Source: Pedobacter steynii (GTDB lineage: Bacteria; Bacteroidota; Bacteroidia; Sphingobacteriales; Sphingobacteriaceae). Taken from it: a stretch of 64,000 nt of DNA. Under the pieces are notes generated by a model. It made no database searches and was not told the origin of the DNA. It worked only from the letters and a program-made list of their open reading frames with translations. This document shows, piece by piece, positions 52,443 through 61,823 of the stretch. Location of the stretch: the NCBI RefSeq assembly GCF_900103665.1, contig NZ_FNGY01000003.1:310001-374000 (forward strand), written 5' to 3'. The position numbers and the translations under genes are program-made. Numbering within the stretch: the first letter of the stretch is position 1; the number at the start of each line of letters is the position of its first letter.

Positions 52443-55400
52443 TTAAAATTCGAAGTTAAAACCTAAATTAAATTTCTTTGGGATCGGATATCCATTCCCC
52501 AGATCATAGCCATAATTGTCTACATTTTCCGGATCTACACCAGTATATGCCTTAATGATAAACACGTTATTAAGTCCGCCATAAACCCTTAACCTTCTGA
52601 TGTTCATTCGTTTTAAAAAATTTGCAGAAAAGTCATAGCTCAGGTTGATGTTGTTTAAGCGCACAAAGCTTCCGTTTTCCAGGAAGAGGTCGGTGTTGGT
52701 ATCATAATTCCCGATAAAGTCATAACTGGAAGTTCCATAATATCTCCATGGGTTTAATACCGGGAATTTTGCATCGGTATGTGTTGGCGTCCAGACATCC
52801 AGGTCTGAAACATCGAGCAGATTCCTTTGTCCGCCCGGATAGTTTACATTTCTACTCGCAGTCCAGCTTACCGCGCTGATCCGGTCCGCAAGCACTTTAT
52901 TATACACTTTTGCGCCGACAGAATAATTAAAGAACAGGTCCAGCTGAATGGTAGAATTATTCTTCATTCTATAGCTGAACGAGTGAGATAAACTACCGCT
53001 GAATTTAGGGTTTGGATCCCCTCTGTACACTTTATCAGCACTTCCTCTTACATCGATTACCCCATCTCCGTTAACGTCAAGCAAACGAATATCACCACCG
53101 CGATAAGGATCCTGTGAAGTAAAGCCGCTACCGTTAGGATACAACTTCTGGCCTGTATATTTATTCACCGGAACAGCATCATCATTGGCATAAACCCCTA
53201 GGTATTTCAACAGGTAAAATCCATTTAAAGGGCGGCCGATTTCCAGATAAGGCGATCCTGCACCATATCCGTCCCTGCTGATACTTCTTCCAAAATCAGG
53301 AAGTTTAGACAGGACATTTTTATTTGTCCCTCCGATAAAGGTCACGGAATACTGGAAATTCTTGCCCGGTTCTGTGATATATCCTGTAATTGCCGCTTCA
53401 AAACCGGTGTTACGGACTGCACCACTATTGACGTAACGGATAGAATATCCACTCGTTCCGTTGAGGGCGTCCCGGAATAGGAAACCATCTTTATTTTTAT
53501 TGTAATAATCCAGTGTCATGGTCAGGCGGCTATTAAAAAGCTCCAGATCTAACCCTACACCATATTCTTTGGAGGTTTGCCAGGTCAGATCCGGCAACGC
53601 GATTCCATTTCCACCGTCGTAATTTGGATAAAGCAATGGCACACCATTATACGTTCCGTTATCGGAATATGCCGGTTTGTTTGGATTCACATTTCCCGCT
53701 CCGGAATTATAGGCGCCCAATGCCAGGTAATTATCCTGATATTGCTCTCCGGCCTTACCGATGCTCGCTCTAACCTTACCGAAGTTAAACCAGTTGCCTA
53801 CATTTTTACTAAAGAATCCTTCCTTGCTAAACACCCATCCTACAGAAGTAGAAGGGAAATAACCCCATTGTTTGTCCTTTCCAAATTTAGAAGAGGCATC
53901 CGCTCTTAATACGGCCTGGAAAAGGTATTTCTTATCGTAATTATAGGATACCCTGCTATAATAAGATAGTAATCCATATCCAATGTTATGTGTAGACAAA
54001 GTCAGGTTGGATTGCGGATAACCCTGAATTACCTGTTGTGCATCACTTGGGCCTCCATAAGCAGCACCGAAGATATTGTCATTTTTACTTACGTTGATCG
54101 TATTTCCCAGCAAAAAGTCAAGGTTATGTTTATCATCGAAAGTATGGTGAAGCCTCAGGAAAGTTTCACTTAAGAGATTTACGTTTTCTTTCGCATAATA
54201 GGAAGCTGCGGATTTAAAATCAGATCTTGTCGCAGATGGAGAGAAAGAGCGTGTCCGGTAAAACTCATAGTTAGCCGATGCTCTGGAAGTGATGTTCATC
54301 CATTTAAACACATCATATGAAGCTTCCAATTGCCCAAGTATTCTTCTCGTCAGGTCGATATTTACGCCTTTATTATAAGAATCCAGGTAAGCATCAAAGA
54401 AACCGCTATTCGGTCCGGGACGGAAGGAAGAAGAAAAGTCATTTCCTACTACCGCCGCATTGAAGTTATCTCCTCTTCGCTGACTCGCATCCGTCTGGCT
54501 TAAATTTGCACGGCCGGTGATCGTTAATTTAGAGGTTGGATTGAAAACACCTGAATAAGTGAGGGAATACCTGCTGAAACCGGAGCCCAGCACAATACCT
54601 TCCTCATCGTAATAATCTGCACCGATCCTGTAGCTCGAGTTTTCGTTTGCCCCACTGATACCCAGGTTGATATTTTTCAGGTTTGTATTTTTGAAATATA
54701 ACTTTTGCCAGTCTGTTGAATTGTTATAGAAGCTGTTTAAGCTGTCCGTTAATTCGATCGGAACATCTGTAAATCCACCGCCAAACTTGGAAGATTTATA
54801 TTGATTGTAGAGGTCCAGCTTAAAATTACGTTCCGCCATTCCACCTAAAGTTTTGCGGAGTTCAGGAAAAAACGACCTTCCATACTGTGTATTTATGCTC
54901 ACAATCGGTTTCCCTATTTTTCCTCTTTTGGTATTGATCACGATCACACCATTCGCTCCCCTTGATCCGTAAATGGCCGTAGACGCAGCATCCTTTAAAA
55001 CATCCAGCGATTCGATATCAAAAGCACTAAAACCGGAAAGCACACTCGTAATCGCCTGACGGGGATCGGAAGGATTGAAAGCATCCTGCTCCAGGGGAAC
55101 CCCATCAATGATAAATAAAGGTGTACTGACCACATTTGAATTTGCTGAACTAGAGAAAGAGGCCAGTCCTCTGAGCTGAATATTAGATCTTCCTCCCGGC
55201 AAACCTGAATTGTTCATGACCACCAATCCCGGAACCAATCCCTGTAACAGACCTTCAATAGAACCACTTGGTTTGTTTTGAAGCTGTGTTCCTTTTACTG
55301 TCGAAATGGAACCTGAAGTTTCTCTTTTACTCTGGGTACCATAACCGATCACCACGACATCCTCTAACTGCGCCTGATCCTCGTCCAATACGACTTTGAT

Positions 55401-55997
55401 CGACTGCAATCCTTTTAGGCTGACTTCTTTTCTTTTGTAGCCTATGTAAGTAAAAACCAATACATCATCATCCTCTGCATCGATGGTAAATTCTCCATTT
55501 TGGGCAGTCGACCTGGTCGTGCTGCTTCCTTTAATTTTCACCGTTACTCCCGGAATGGGCATTCCTTTATTATCGAGCACAACTCCCTTGATCGGTTTCA
55601 GCTGAACATCGCCAGACAAGAGCGGTTCTTCTCTCTTTCTTACGACTACCGTATTCTTATTGATCGCATAAGTGAGGGGTTGTCCTTCGAAACATTTGTC
55701 CAGGACCTCCCGAAGAGATTCCTCCGTTACCTGTAATGAAACCGTTTTAGCTTCTTTAAGTAATTTGGTACTGTATAGGAAATTAAATCCACTTTGTTTT
55801 TTAATTTTAATAAAGAGCTGCTCCAGCGAAGCATTCTTTTCAGAAAGGGTTATTTTTTGAGCAAATCCGCTTGCGCTTACCTGCAAAAAAGCAGCAATCA
55901 TTAATACGGCTATTATTTTCATGCGCATGATGATTCGTTTTTTTATGCACAGCCACCTGTTTTCATCAGCCGGCTGGCAATGAATATTTTTATTCAT
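52443..55997 (-). CDS. SusC-family TonB-dependent transporter with STN domain
   Basis: A 1184-residue outer-membrane importer. Signal/anchor ends near FLQVSASGFAQ (about 47). The STN domain is about 48-118 (LEQLFIKIKKQSGFNFLYST) and the carboxypeptidase-regulatory domain about 133-215 (IKGVVLDNKGMPIPGVTVKI). The plug starts at DVVVIGYGTQSKRETSGSIS, with TPLFIIDGVPL and AASTAIYGSRGANGVIVI. The barrel ends KKFNLGFNFEF. STN presence fits the sigma/FecR genes upstream, from which it is separated by a 232-base gap that may hold the sigma-dependent promoter. Confidence 0.94.
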   Translation of the reverse strand: MNKNIHCQPADENRWLCIKKRIIMRMKIIAVLMIAAFLQVSASGFAQKITLSEKNASLEQLFIKIKKQSGFNFLYSTKLLKEAKTVSLQVTEESLREVLDKCFEGQPLTYAINKNTVVVRKREEPLLSGDVQLKPIKGVVLDNKGMPIPGVTVKIKGSSTTRSTAQNGEFTIDAEDDDVLVFTYIGYKRKEVSLKGLQSIKVVLDEDQAQLEDVVVIGYGTQSKRETSGSISTVKGTQLQNKPSGSIEGLLQGLVPGLVVMNNSGLPGGRSNIQLRGLASFSSSANSNVVSTPLFIIDGVPLEQDAFNPSDPRQAITSVLSGFSAFDIESLDVLKDAASTAIYGSRGANGVIVINTKRGKIGKPIVSINTQYGRSFFPELRKTLGGMAERNFKLDLYNQYKSSKFGGGFTDVPIELTDSLNSFYNNSTDWQKLYFKNTNLKNINLGISGANENSSYRIGADYYDEEGIVLGSGFSRYSLTYSGVFNPTSKLTITGRANLSQTDASQRRGDNFNAAVVGNDFSSSFRPGPNSGFFDAYLDSYNKGVNIDLTRRILGQLEASYDVFKWMNITSRASANYEFYRTRSFSPSATRSDFKSAASYYAKENVNLLSETFLRLHHTFDDKHNLDFLLGNTINVSKNDNIFGAAYGGPSDAQQVIQGYPQSNLTLSTHNIGYGLLSYYSRVSYNYDKKYLFQAVLRADASSKFGKDKQWGYFPSTSVGWVFSKEGFFSKNVGNWFNFGKVRASIGKAGEQYQDNYLALGAYNSGAGNVNPNKPAYSDNGTYNGVPLLYPNYDGGNGIALPDLTWQTSKEYGVGLDLELFNSRLTMTLDYYNKNKDGFLFRDALNGTSGYSIRYVNSGAVRNTGFEAAITGYITEPGKNFQYSVTFIGGTNKNVLSKLPDFGRSISRDGYGAGSPYLEIGRPLNGFYLLKYLGVYANDDAVPVNKYTGQKLYPNGSGFTSQDPYRGGDIRLLDVNGDGVIDVRGSADKVYRGDPNPKFSGSLSHSFSYRMKNNSTIQLDLFFNYSVGAKVYNKVLADRISAVSWTASRNVNYPGGQRNLLDVSDLDVWTPTHTDAKFPVLNPWRYYGTSSYDFIGNYDTNTDLFLENGSFVRLNNINLSYDFSANFLKRMNIRRLRVYGGLNNVFIIKAYTGVDPENVDNYGYDLGNGYPIPKKFNLGFNFEF

Positions 55998-56229
55998 ACT
56001 TTTGTATAGTTTGGGTTGAAATTAAATGGTCTTCAGAAATTCATTTGGCAGATCCCAGACATTTGTCGGGAGGTGGTTCGAAGCACTTCCCGGCTTTTTT
56101 TAGGTCGCCATGTAGGTTAGGTGTATCTATTTTTTCATACAGTTTGGTTTAGGTGAGTTGATCGTTTGCTTTTTTCACAGATGATTGCTTTTATGAGTGG
56201 TTAGTTCATAATTTATGCGGCAGTATTCA

Positions 56230-57450
56230 TTATCTGGCGATAACGGTGATTCTCCTTCCTTCTATTTTAAAGTGAACCAATCCTGTTAATTCCAGTGTTT
56301 CCAGTACTTCGGATAAATTTTTAAAGCGTGGAACAGTACCTTTAAGGTCCTTATCGTTTACATTTCCTTCATATACCACTTCCAGGTCATACCAGCGAGA
56401 TATCTTCCTCATTACGGAAGGAATACTTTCTTCATTGAAGACAAAAAGACCGTTTTTCCAGGCGATGCTTTCTTCCGTATCAACTTTTGTTGCCATCGTC
56501 GTTTCCGCATTGACCTGTGATTGTTGTCCTGGTTTCAGTATCAACATGTTTTTATGTATCGTGTTGACTACTTTTACGCTTCCTTCTAACAATGTAGTCA
56601 GCGTGCTTTCCTCGTCCGGATAACTGCTAATGTTAAAATGCGTTCCAAGGACTTCCACGATTTGCTGTTTACTATGCACCAGGAAAGGTTTATTTTTGTC
56701 TTTGGCGATTTCAAAATAAGCCTCCCCTGTTAATTCCACACTACGTTCATCCGCAGCAAATAAAACAGGGTAACGCAAAGAAGAAGCGGCGTTTAACCAG
56801 ACTGTACTGCCATCCGGCAGATTGACTCTGTATTGCCCACCCTTTGGCGTGGAAATGGTATTATGACCCAATGTCCGTGTTGTCTCATTGTCTGAGAGGG
56901 CTACTCCTCCTGCAACGTTATAAATCAGCTGACCATCAGTCGTTTTTTCAATCGTAATTCCCGACTGGCTGGCTATGGCTCCTGTTCCGGCAGAATCCAG
57001 ATTGATCATTCTGCCATCGGCCAAGGTAAGTGTTGCTTTATTTCCTCCGGGAAGCACATCATTTAGGCCTAATGCCGGCAATTTCTTTTCGGTTAGTTTT
57101 TCTTTTTTAGTATAGAACAACATGGCTACAGAAAGCAGCACCAATATTGCAGCGGCAACGCTCAGATAACGTACTATCGCAGGCTTAGCCCGCCCCACTT
57201 CCTTTTTGTAAAGTGGAATAACCGGGGTATTTTCTTTATTCAGGCTATTTTCTAAGCGATGAATCAATACATCATCCGGGAGTTCAGCAGCAGGATATTG
57301 TTCCAGTGTTTCTTCCCAGGCGGCAAGAATAGACAAATACTCTTCCCGACCTGCATCTTTCAGCAATTCCTGAAAAGTAAGATCCTGTTCCGCAGTTAGA
57401 GTACCTGTTGCCAGTTGTTCCAGTAGTCTTTTGAGCTCTTGTGAATTCAT
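56230..57450 (-). CDS. FecR-family anti-sigma factor
   Basis: A 406-residue anti-sigma from ATG 57450 (MNSQELKRLLEQLATGTLTA). The frame opens earlier at a TTG (57492), but the ATG begins the family-like part. After the cytoplasmic domain comes a membrane helix (YLSVAAAILVLLSVAMLFY) and the periplasmic FecR domain (GHNTISTPKGGQYRVNLPDG, LTGEAYFEIAKDKNKPF, VEVLGTHFNISSYPDE). A C-terminal DUF4974-like domain (FVFNEESIPSVMRKISRWYD) ends the protein. It is 70 bases after the sigma gene and should relay the SusC signal to it. Confidence 0.92.
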   Translation of the reverse strand: MNSQELKRLLEQLATGTLTAEQDLTFQELLKDAGREEYLSILAAWEETLEQYPAAELPDDVLIHRLENSLNKENTPVIPLYKKEVGRAKPAIVRYLSVAAAILVLLSVAMLFYTKKEKLTEKKLPALGLNDVLPGGNKATLTLADGRMINLDSAGTGAIASQSGITIEKTTDGQLIYNVAGGVALSDNETTRTLGHNTISTPKGGQYRVNLPDGSTVWLNAASSLRYPVLFAADERSVELTGEAYFEIAKDKNKPFLVHSKQQIVEVLGTHFNISSYPDEESTLTTLLEGSVKVVNTIHKNMLILKPGQQSQVNAETTMATKVDTEESIAWKNGLFVFNEESIPSVMRKISRWYDLEVVYEGNVNDKDLKGTVPRFKNLSEVLETLELTGLVHFKIEGRRITVIAR

Positions 57451-57520
57451 TTGAGAAGGTCCGTTTAAGAGTAAGACAGGAAGACCTGGCAATCGGATAC
57501 CTCTACAGGAAAAAAAATAT

Positions 57521-58135
57521 TTATTTGATGATGGTCAGTGCTGAGCAACAAACCACAACGGCTGTCAGGTCAGCATGTACTCTCAGGTATTCTTTCATAT
57601 GCCTTACTGCAGTATAAAGCTGTTTTTTCACCATTGATTTGGAAATTTGCATTTGAACTGCAATCTCGTCGTGAGACAACTCCTGGTAAACACTCATTTC
57701 GAATACTTGTCGCCGTTTTGGGGGCAGCATATCGATGGCATGCTGAACGATAACATGGTATTGAGAATAGATAAAGGCTTCATCAGCTGCTTTATCACTG
57801 GTATCGGCATGATTGGCAATGTAATCAATGGCCTTTTGTTTCACCTTACTGTGTTCATGAAGGTTAACCAGTCTGTTTCTTGCCATGCTGTACAGGTAGC
57901 TCTTAAAAGAACGAATGCCAGCGAGCTCTTCTCTTCGTTCCCATATTTTCATAAACAGGTCATGAAGGATTTCTTCAGTATCTTCTTTGGAAGAACGGAC
58001 AAAAGGATAGATATATTTATATAAGCGGGGCAGGTAAAACTTATAAATTGCCGAAAAAGCTTCAGGGCTACCTTCGGCAGTCTGTTGAAGCAGCAAACGT
58101 TCCCCCCCGAGCGTCTGCACTGCTTTATTTTCCAT
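57521..58135 (-). CDS. ECF RNA polymerase sigma-70 factor
   Basis: A 204-residue ECF sigma. Region 2: AFSAIYKFYLPRLYKYIYPF, DTEEILHDLFMKIWERREEL, SFKSYLYSMARNRLVNLHEH. Region 4: MLPPKRRQVFEMSVYQELSH, DEIAVQMQISKSMVKKQLYT. A hydrophobic C-terminal tail (LTAVVVCCSALTIIK) resembles that of the other sigma in the window. It heads the sigma-FecR-SusC-SusD-fasciclin-DUF5007 block. A TAGCTTTG box lies 35 bases upstream. Confidence 0.94.
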   Translation of the reverse strand: MENKAVQTLGGERLLLQQTAEGSPEAFSAIYKFYLPRLYKYIYPFVRSSKEDTEEILHDLFMKIWERREELAGIRSFKSYLYSMARNRLVNLHEHSKVKQKAIDYIANHADTSDKAADEAFIYSQYHVIVQHAIDMLPPKRRQVFEMSVYQELSHDEIAVQMQISKSMVKKQLYTAVRHMKEYLRVHADLTAVVVCCSALTIIK

Positions 58136-58170
58136 TTAAAAGATCCCCCTTCTTTTGATTGTGCTTACAC

Positions 58171-58178
58171 CAAAGCTA
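58171..58178 (-). promoter_or_regulatory. candidate -7 box (TAGCTTTG) of the third sigma gene
   Basis: Minus-strand TAGCTTTG fits TAnnTTTG, 35 bases before the sigma ATG. No clear -33 motif was seen at the usual spacing. Confidence 0.4.
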
Positions 58179-58241
58179 AGTAAAATATATGTTACCTTAA
58201 AATAATGAAATTAAATATCTTTTCTCCCAAGAAGTTGATAA

Positions 58242-58931
58242 TTAATTCAAATTGAACTTATCATTTCTGACCTGCACTACGTTTGAAGCGGAGATAATCC
58301 CCACGATCAGTACGCCGATCAGGACCGCCAACGCAATCTGTAAGGTAGAATACAATTTACTTCTGGAAACCATTGATGCGGAATTTTGAATCAGCTCCTG
58401 CCCTACCTGCGTCTGGATATTCATCAGGTCGGTTAGTTTTTCCATAGTTTTCAAACCATTTTCCCTTCCTATCGTTTCGTACAATTTCCGTCCATCTTCC
58501 AGGGTATGACTAAGGCTCAATGCCATCACATGCTGTTCTGCAGCGATTAATCCCACTAAGCGATTCTTTAATTCTGCGAGCTGCTGTTTTTCCTTTTTCA
58601 CCAGGAAAGTCTTTTCATATTTTTTCAACAGCGCGTCTATCGTAGTGTTGAAGGAGGTAAGCTGTTCTTTTAATCCTGCCGCGTTGGATTTGGAAAGCTG
58701 ACCGGAATAAAGGAAGCTATCCAGTGCATATTTTTTAGCAAAAATATTCTCTGCAATATAAAACAGGTCTGTAGCCGGTACCAGACGGTCGTTATACATG
58801 GATACGAACGATTCGTTCATACTTTTCACACTCTTATCCTCTAAAATTCTGATCAAGATCATACACGCCATAATTGCAAACAGGAGCGTGGCGATTTTCA
58901 TTTTCTGTTTTATAGAATAAGCAAATTTCAT
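58242..58931 (-). CDS. membrane protein with a chemoreceptor-type four-helix sensor domain, no signalling domain
   Basis: A 229-residue protein with an N-terminal membrane helix (MKIATLLFAIMACMILIRIL) and a C-terminal one (TLQIALAVLIGVLIVGIISA). Between them is an all-helical periplasmic domain of about 160 residues (YNDRLVPATDLFYIAENIFA; LKEQLTSFNTTIDALLKKYE) of the 4HB_MCP type. Full chemoreceptors continue into HAMP and signalling helices; here only about 15 residues follow the second helix. It may be a stand-alone sensor or partner of another protein. It is 28 bases downstream of the helicase gene on the same strand. Confidence 0.72.
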   Translation of the reverse strand: MKFAYSIKQKMKIATLLFAIMACMILIRILEDKSVKSMNESFVSMYNDRLVPATDLFYIAENIFAKKYALDSFLYSGQLSKSNAAGLKEQLTSFNTTIDALLKKYEKTFLVKKEKQQLAELKNRLVGLIAAEQHVMALSLSHTLEDGRKLYETIGRENGLKTMEKLTDLMNIQTQVGQELIQNSASMVSRSKLYSTLQIALAVLIGVLIVGIISASNVVQVRNDKFNLN

Positions 58932-58959
58932 ATCATTTAAATACTAGGTTAGTTACCGG

Positions 58960-60393
58960 TTATTCCTCTAAAGGCGAAGAAAAAAGGTTAGGGGCAAAAT
59001 TTACTAAAAATAATTCTCTTTTCGCTCTTGTTACCCCAGTATATAACCAACGGAGAAAATCAAGATCGATCATATCCTCCGTTAAATAACCCTGATCAAC
59101 AAAGACCGCATCCCATTGCCCACCCTGTGCCTTATGACAGGTTACGGCATAAGCGAACTTGATCTGCAGCGCATTGTAATAAGGATCTTCCTTGATGGCT
59201 TTAAATCGTTCTCTTTTATTCGTGATGTGCTCATAATCCAGGTTAAGTCCTTCAAAAAGTTTATTGCTTTGTTCATAAGAAAGGTTTGGAGTTTCGGCCG
59301 TCAGGGTATCCAGCATTACCTTACAGGTAATCTGTCCTGCATCAGGGAAATCCATAAACTCCAGCTGTACCTCTGAAAAGCGGAAGCCATACCGCTCTTC
59401 TTCCCCCCTTACCCGCACAACTTTTGCCATATCGCCATTGGCGATGAAAGCTGCAGATTCATTATCAGGAAGCCAGAAATAGTTGTTTCTAACCACCATG
59501 ATCTGGTCTCCTCCCGTCAGCTCCTCCTCCCGGTAAAGCAAACGGGCGCGGATTTGCTGGTTGTATACATTTGCAGATTTATTGGACCTGCAAACCACCA
59601 GGGAGTTTTCAATTCCGAATTTGTGATAGGCATATTCCAGTCCTTCCACCAATTTTACACCCGTCATCCTGAAGATGTCTTTGTAATCTTTGGTGATAAA
59701 CTGAGGGAGCTCCACCGTGCTTTCCTCCTCCTGATCTTCATTAATTAATTTGCGCAGCATGGTGGCATTGGCCAGAATTCCGGATTCTTTTTCCTGGCGG
59801 ACGACTTCTCTCAGCTCCACCGCCTTTACTTCCATTCCGAAATTGGAAGCCACATAGTCTTTATTTAAGGCCGGACTGTCGATGCTCCCTACCGGAGGCA
59901 GCTGCGCCGTATCCCCGACAAATACAGCCGCACAGTTTTTAGCATTATATACATATTCCATCAGGTCCTTCAGAAAGGAAGAGCCCGTTTGCGTATTCCA
60001 TTCGTCTGCAATCATGGAAGCCTCGTCGATAATAAACAAGGTATGTTCCGCAATATTCGGCGCGATTTGAAAAGACATATCCGTGGATACCGCAGATCGT
60101 TTTCTATAGATTTTCTTATGGATGGTGAGTGCTTTTCGTCCGGTATAATTGCTCATCACCTTTGCCGCGCGACCTGTTGGTGCCAGCAGAACTGCTTTCA
60201 GTCCGAATTTAGGCAGCGCCTTTACCAAAGCAGCTACAGAAGTTGTTTTTCCTGTTCCCGCGTACCCTCTCAATATAAAACATTGATCATCTAGTCTTTG
60301 GGTCAGAAAGGAAGCCATCTCTCTGCAAAAAACAAGCTGTTCGGCTGTCGGTGTAAATGCATAAGATTGCGCAATAATTGATGCTTTATCCAT
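58960..60393 (-). CDS. RecD2/UvrD_C_2-type ATP-dependent DNA helicase
   Basis: A 477-residue SF1 helicase. Walker A is GYAGTGKTTS (about 44-53), followed by LLAPTGRAAKVMSNYTGRKA. Walker B is LFIIDEASMI and motif III is VFVGDTAQLPPVGS. Motif VI is near the end, FAYAVTCHKAQGGQWDAVFV and LYTGVTRAKREL. The length is short compared with full RecD2 proteins because the N-terminal extension is missing; this small form is common in Bacteroidota. It probably acts in replication or repair. It is divergent from the DUF3822-rsmD-coaD genes. Confidence 0.9.
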   Translation of the reverse strand: MDKASIIAQSYAFTPTAEQLVFCREMASFLTQRLDDQCFILRGYAGTGKTTSVAALVKALPKFGLKAVLLAPTGRAAKVMSNYTGRKALTIHKKIYRKRSAVSTDMSFQIAPNIAEHTLFIIDEASMIADEWNTQTGSSFLKDLMEYVYNAKNCAAVFVGDTAQLPPVGSIDSPALNKDYVASNFGMEVKAVELREVVRQEKESGILANATMLRKLINEDQEEESTVELPQFITKDYKDIFRMTGVKLVEGLEYAYHKFGIENSLVVCRSNKSANVYNQQIRARLLYREEELTGGDQIMVVRNNYFWLPDNESAAFIANGDMAKVVRVRGEEERYGFRFSEVQLEFMDFPDAGQITCKVMLDTLTAETPNLSYEQSNKLFEGLNLDYEHITNKRERFKAIKEDPYYNALQIKFAYAVTCHKAQGGQWDAVFVDQGYLTEDMIDLDFLRWLYTGVTRAKRELFLVNFAPNLFSSPLEE

Positions 60394-60432
60394 TTAACAA
60401 AGATGCAATGGTGATGTTATAGAAAAAAGGAT

Positions 60433-60440
60433 TAATTTTG
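60433..60440 (+). promoter_or_regulatory. candidate -7 box (TAATTTTG) of the DUF3822-rsmD-coaD operon
   Basis: TAATTTTG fits TAnnTTTG and would start transcription about 15 bases before the ATG at 60462. Confidence 0.45.
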
Positions 60441-60461
60441 ATCTTAAATAATTTGATCTAG

Positions 60462-61292
60462 ATGAGCCATAAAAACAGCATATTATTAGTCGATCCGGAA
60501 TTTGATCCTAGTACTGCGCCAGACTGCAATTTATTGTTAAAGATTACAGCAGATAGCTTTTCCTATGCAATTATCGATAAAACCAGCAATCAGTTAAAAG
60601 CAGTATATGACCAGCAGGAATGCCACAATATTCCTCAGGCCCTTTCTGCAAAATTAAAAAACGACAGCTATTTAAACCTTGCATTCAAGGAGATTAAGGT
60701 AGCGGTCTATACAGAGAATTCCATTTCCATTCCGAACGACCTGTTTGACGCCAATAACCTGGATCAATATGCTAAATTTTTCACAGAAGAGCAGTCAGAC
60801 AACCTCTATATCCGGCCATTCAGCAGTTATGGTTTCACTTCGATCTTTACTTTACACCGCTTTATAGATGAGACGCTGGCAGATTCACTGCTTAGCTGCA
60901 AGCTTTTTGATCAGCTTGCTCCGGTACTGGCAATGACCAGGGATCAACAGCAGAAATCACTGATTCTTGATTTTACCGCTTCTTCTTTTAATGCTGTGGT
61001 TACGGAGGGCGAAAAACTGATCTTCCGTAATTATTATGAAGTAGCCAACGCGGAAGAATTTAACTATTACCTGCTGTTTATCATTAACCAGCTTCAACTC
61101 AACACCAAAGAGAGCAATGTTCAGCTGAGTGGCATCATCCATGAAAACGACCATTATTATCAGTGTATTGAGAAATACTTCAAAAACATCAGCTTCATTA
61201 GCCCTTTAAGTGATCAGGTAGATCACAAAATTTTAGACGACATGCCTGCTCATTATTACAGCAGCCTGCTAGCCCTTGACCTATGCGAATAA
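60462..61292 (+). CDS. DUF3822-family protein
   Basis: A 276-residue cytoplasmic protein. Two actin-like halves are suggested by the pattern CNLLLKITADSFSYAIIDKT and KSLILDFTASSFNAVVTEGE, which recalls the ASKHA fold of DUF3822 (a Bacteroidota-specific family). The segment YYLLFIINQLQLNTKESNVQ and SGIIHENDHYYQCIEKYF are also typical. It overlaps rsmD by 10 bases and precedes coaD, the usual arrangement. The function is not known; the ASKHA resemblance is from reading. Confidence 0.85.
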   Translation: MSHKNSILLVDPEFDPSTAPDCNLLLKITADSFSYAIIDKTSNQLKAVYDQQECHNIPQALSAKLKNDSYLNLAFKEIKVAVYTENSISIPNDLFDANNLDQYAKFFTEEQSDNLYIRPFSSYGFTSIFTLHRFIDETLADSLLSCKLFDQLAPVLAMTRDQQQKSLILDFTASSFNAVVTEGEKLIFRNYYEVANAEEFNYYLLFIINQLQLNTKESNVQLSGIIHENDHYYQCIEKYFKNISFISPLSDQVDHKILDDMPAHYYSSLLALDLCE

Positions 61293-61822
61293 TTGGCGGT
61301 ACATTGAAAGGCATTCGTTTCAATGCCCCGGAAAGCTTACCGGTAAGGCCTACAACAGATATGGCCAAAGAAGCACTTTTTAATATTCTTTATAATACTT
61401 ACGATTTTGACAGTTGCGATGTGCTCGATCTTTTTTGCGGCACAGGGAACATCAGTTTTGAATTTGCCTCGCGCGGCATCAGACAAGTAACCGCAGTAGA
61501 TAAACATTCGGGTTGTATTTATTGGGTAAAGTCGGTCATTGCCAAACACGGGCTTGATGCGATAGATGTGCAGAAGGCTGATGTATTCAAATTTCTGGAA
61601 TCACATACCAAATCTTATCAGATCATCTTTGCTGATCCTCCATACGATCTGCCGACGATCCCATTGATTCCTCAGCTTGTGATGAAAAACAATTTGCTAT
61701 CGGATAATGGATTGCTCATCGTAGAACATCCATCCTTATTAAAACTAAAAGACCAGCCCGGTTTTAAAGAAACCAGAAGGTATGGTAATTCCTCATTCAG
61801 TTTCTTTGAAAAAACAACATAA
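61283..61822 (+). CDS. rsmD: 16S rRNA (guanine966-N2)-methyltransferase RsmD
   Basis: A 179-residue SAM-dependent enzyme that methylates G966 of 16S rRNA (E. coli numbering). It starts MRIIGGTLKG, then RPTTDMAKEALFNIL, the SAM site VLDLFCGTGNISFEFASRG, and the catalytic motif FADPPYD. Normal length. It begins inside the end of the DUF3822 gene and stops one base before coaD, showing translational coupling. Confidence 0.95.
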   Translation: MRIIGGTLKGIRFNAPESLPVRPTTDMAKEALFNILYNTYDFDSCDVLDLFCGTGNISFEFASRGIRQVTAVDKHSGCIYWVKSVIAKHGLDAIDVQKADVFKFLESHTKSYQIIFADPPYDLPTIPLIPQLVMKNNLLSDNGLLIVEHPSLLKLKDQPGFKETRRYGNSSFSFFEKTT

Positions 61823-61823
61823 T

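Noticed and set aside
61782..61823. Longer start for coaD
   Set aside because: It would overlap rsmD and add residues with no family match before MKIALFPGSFDP.
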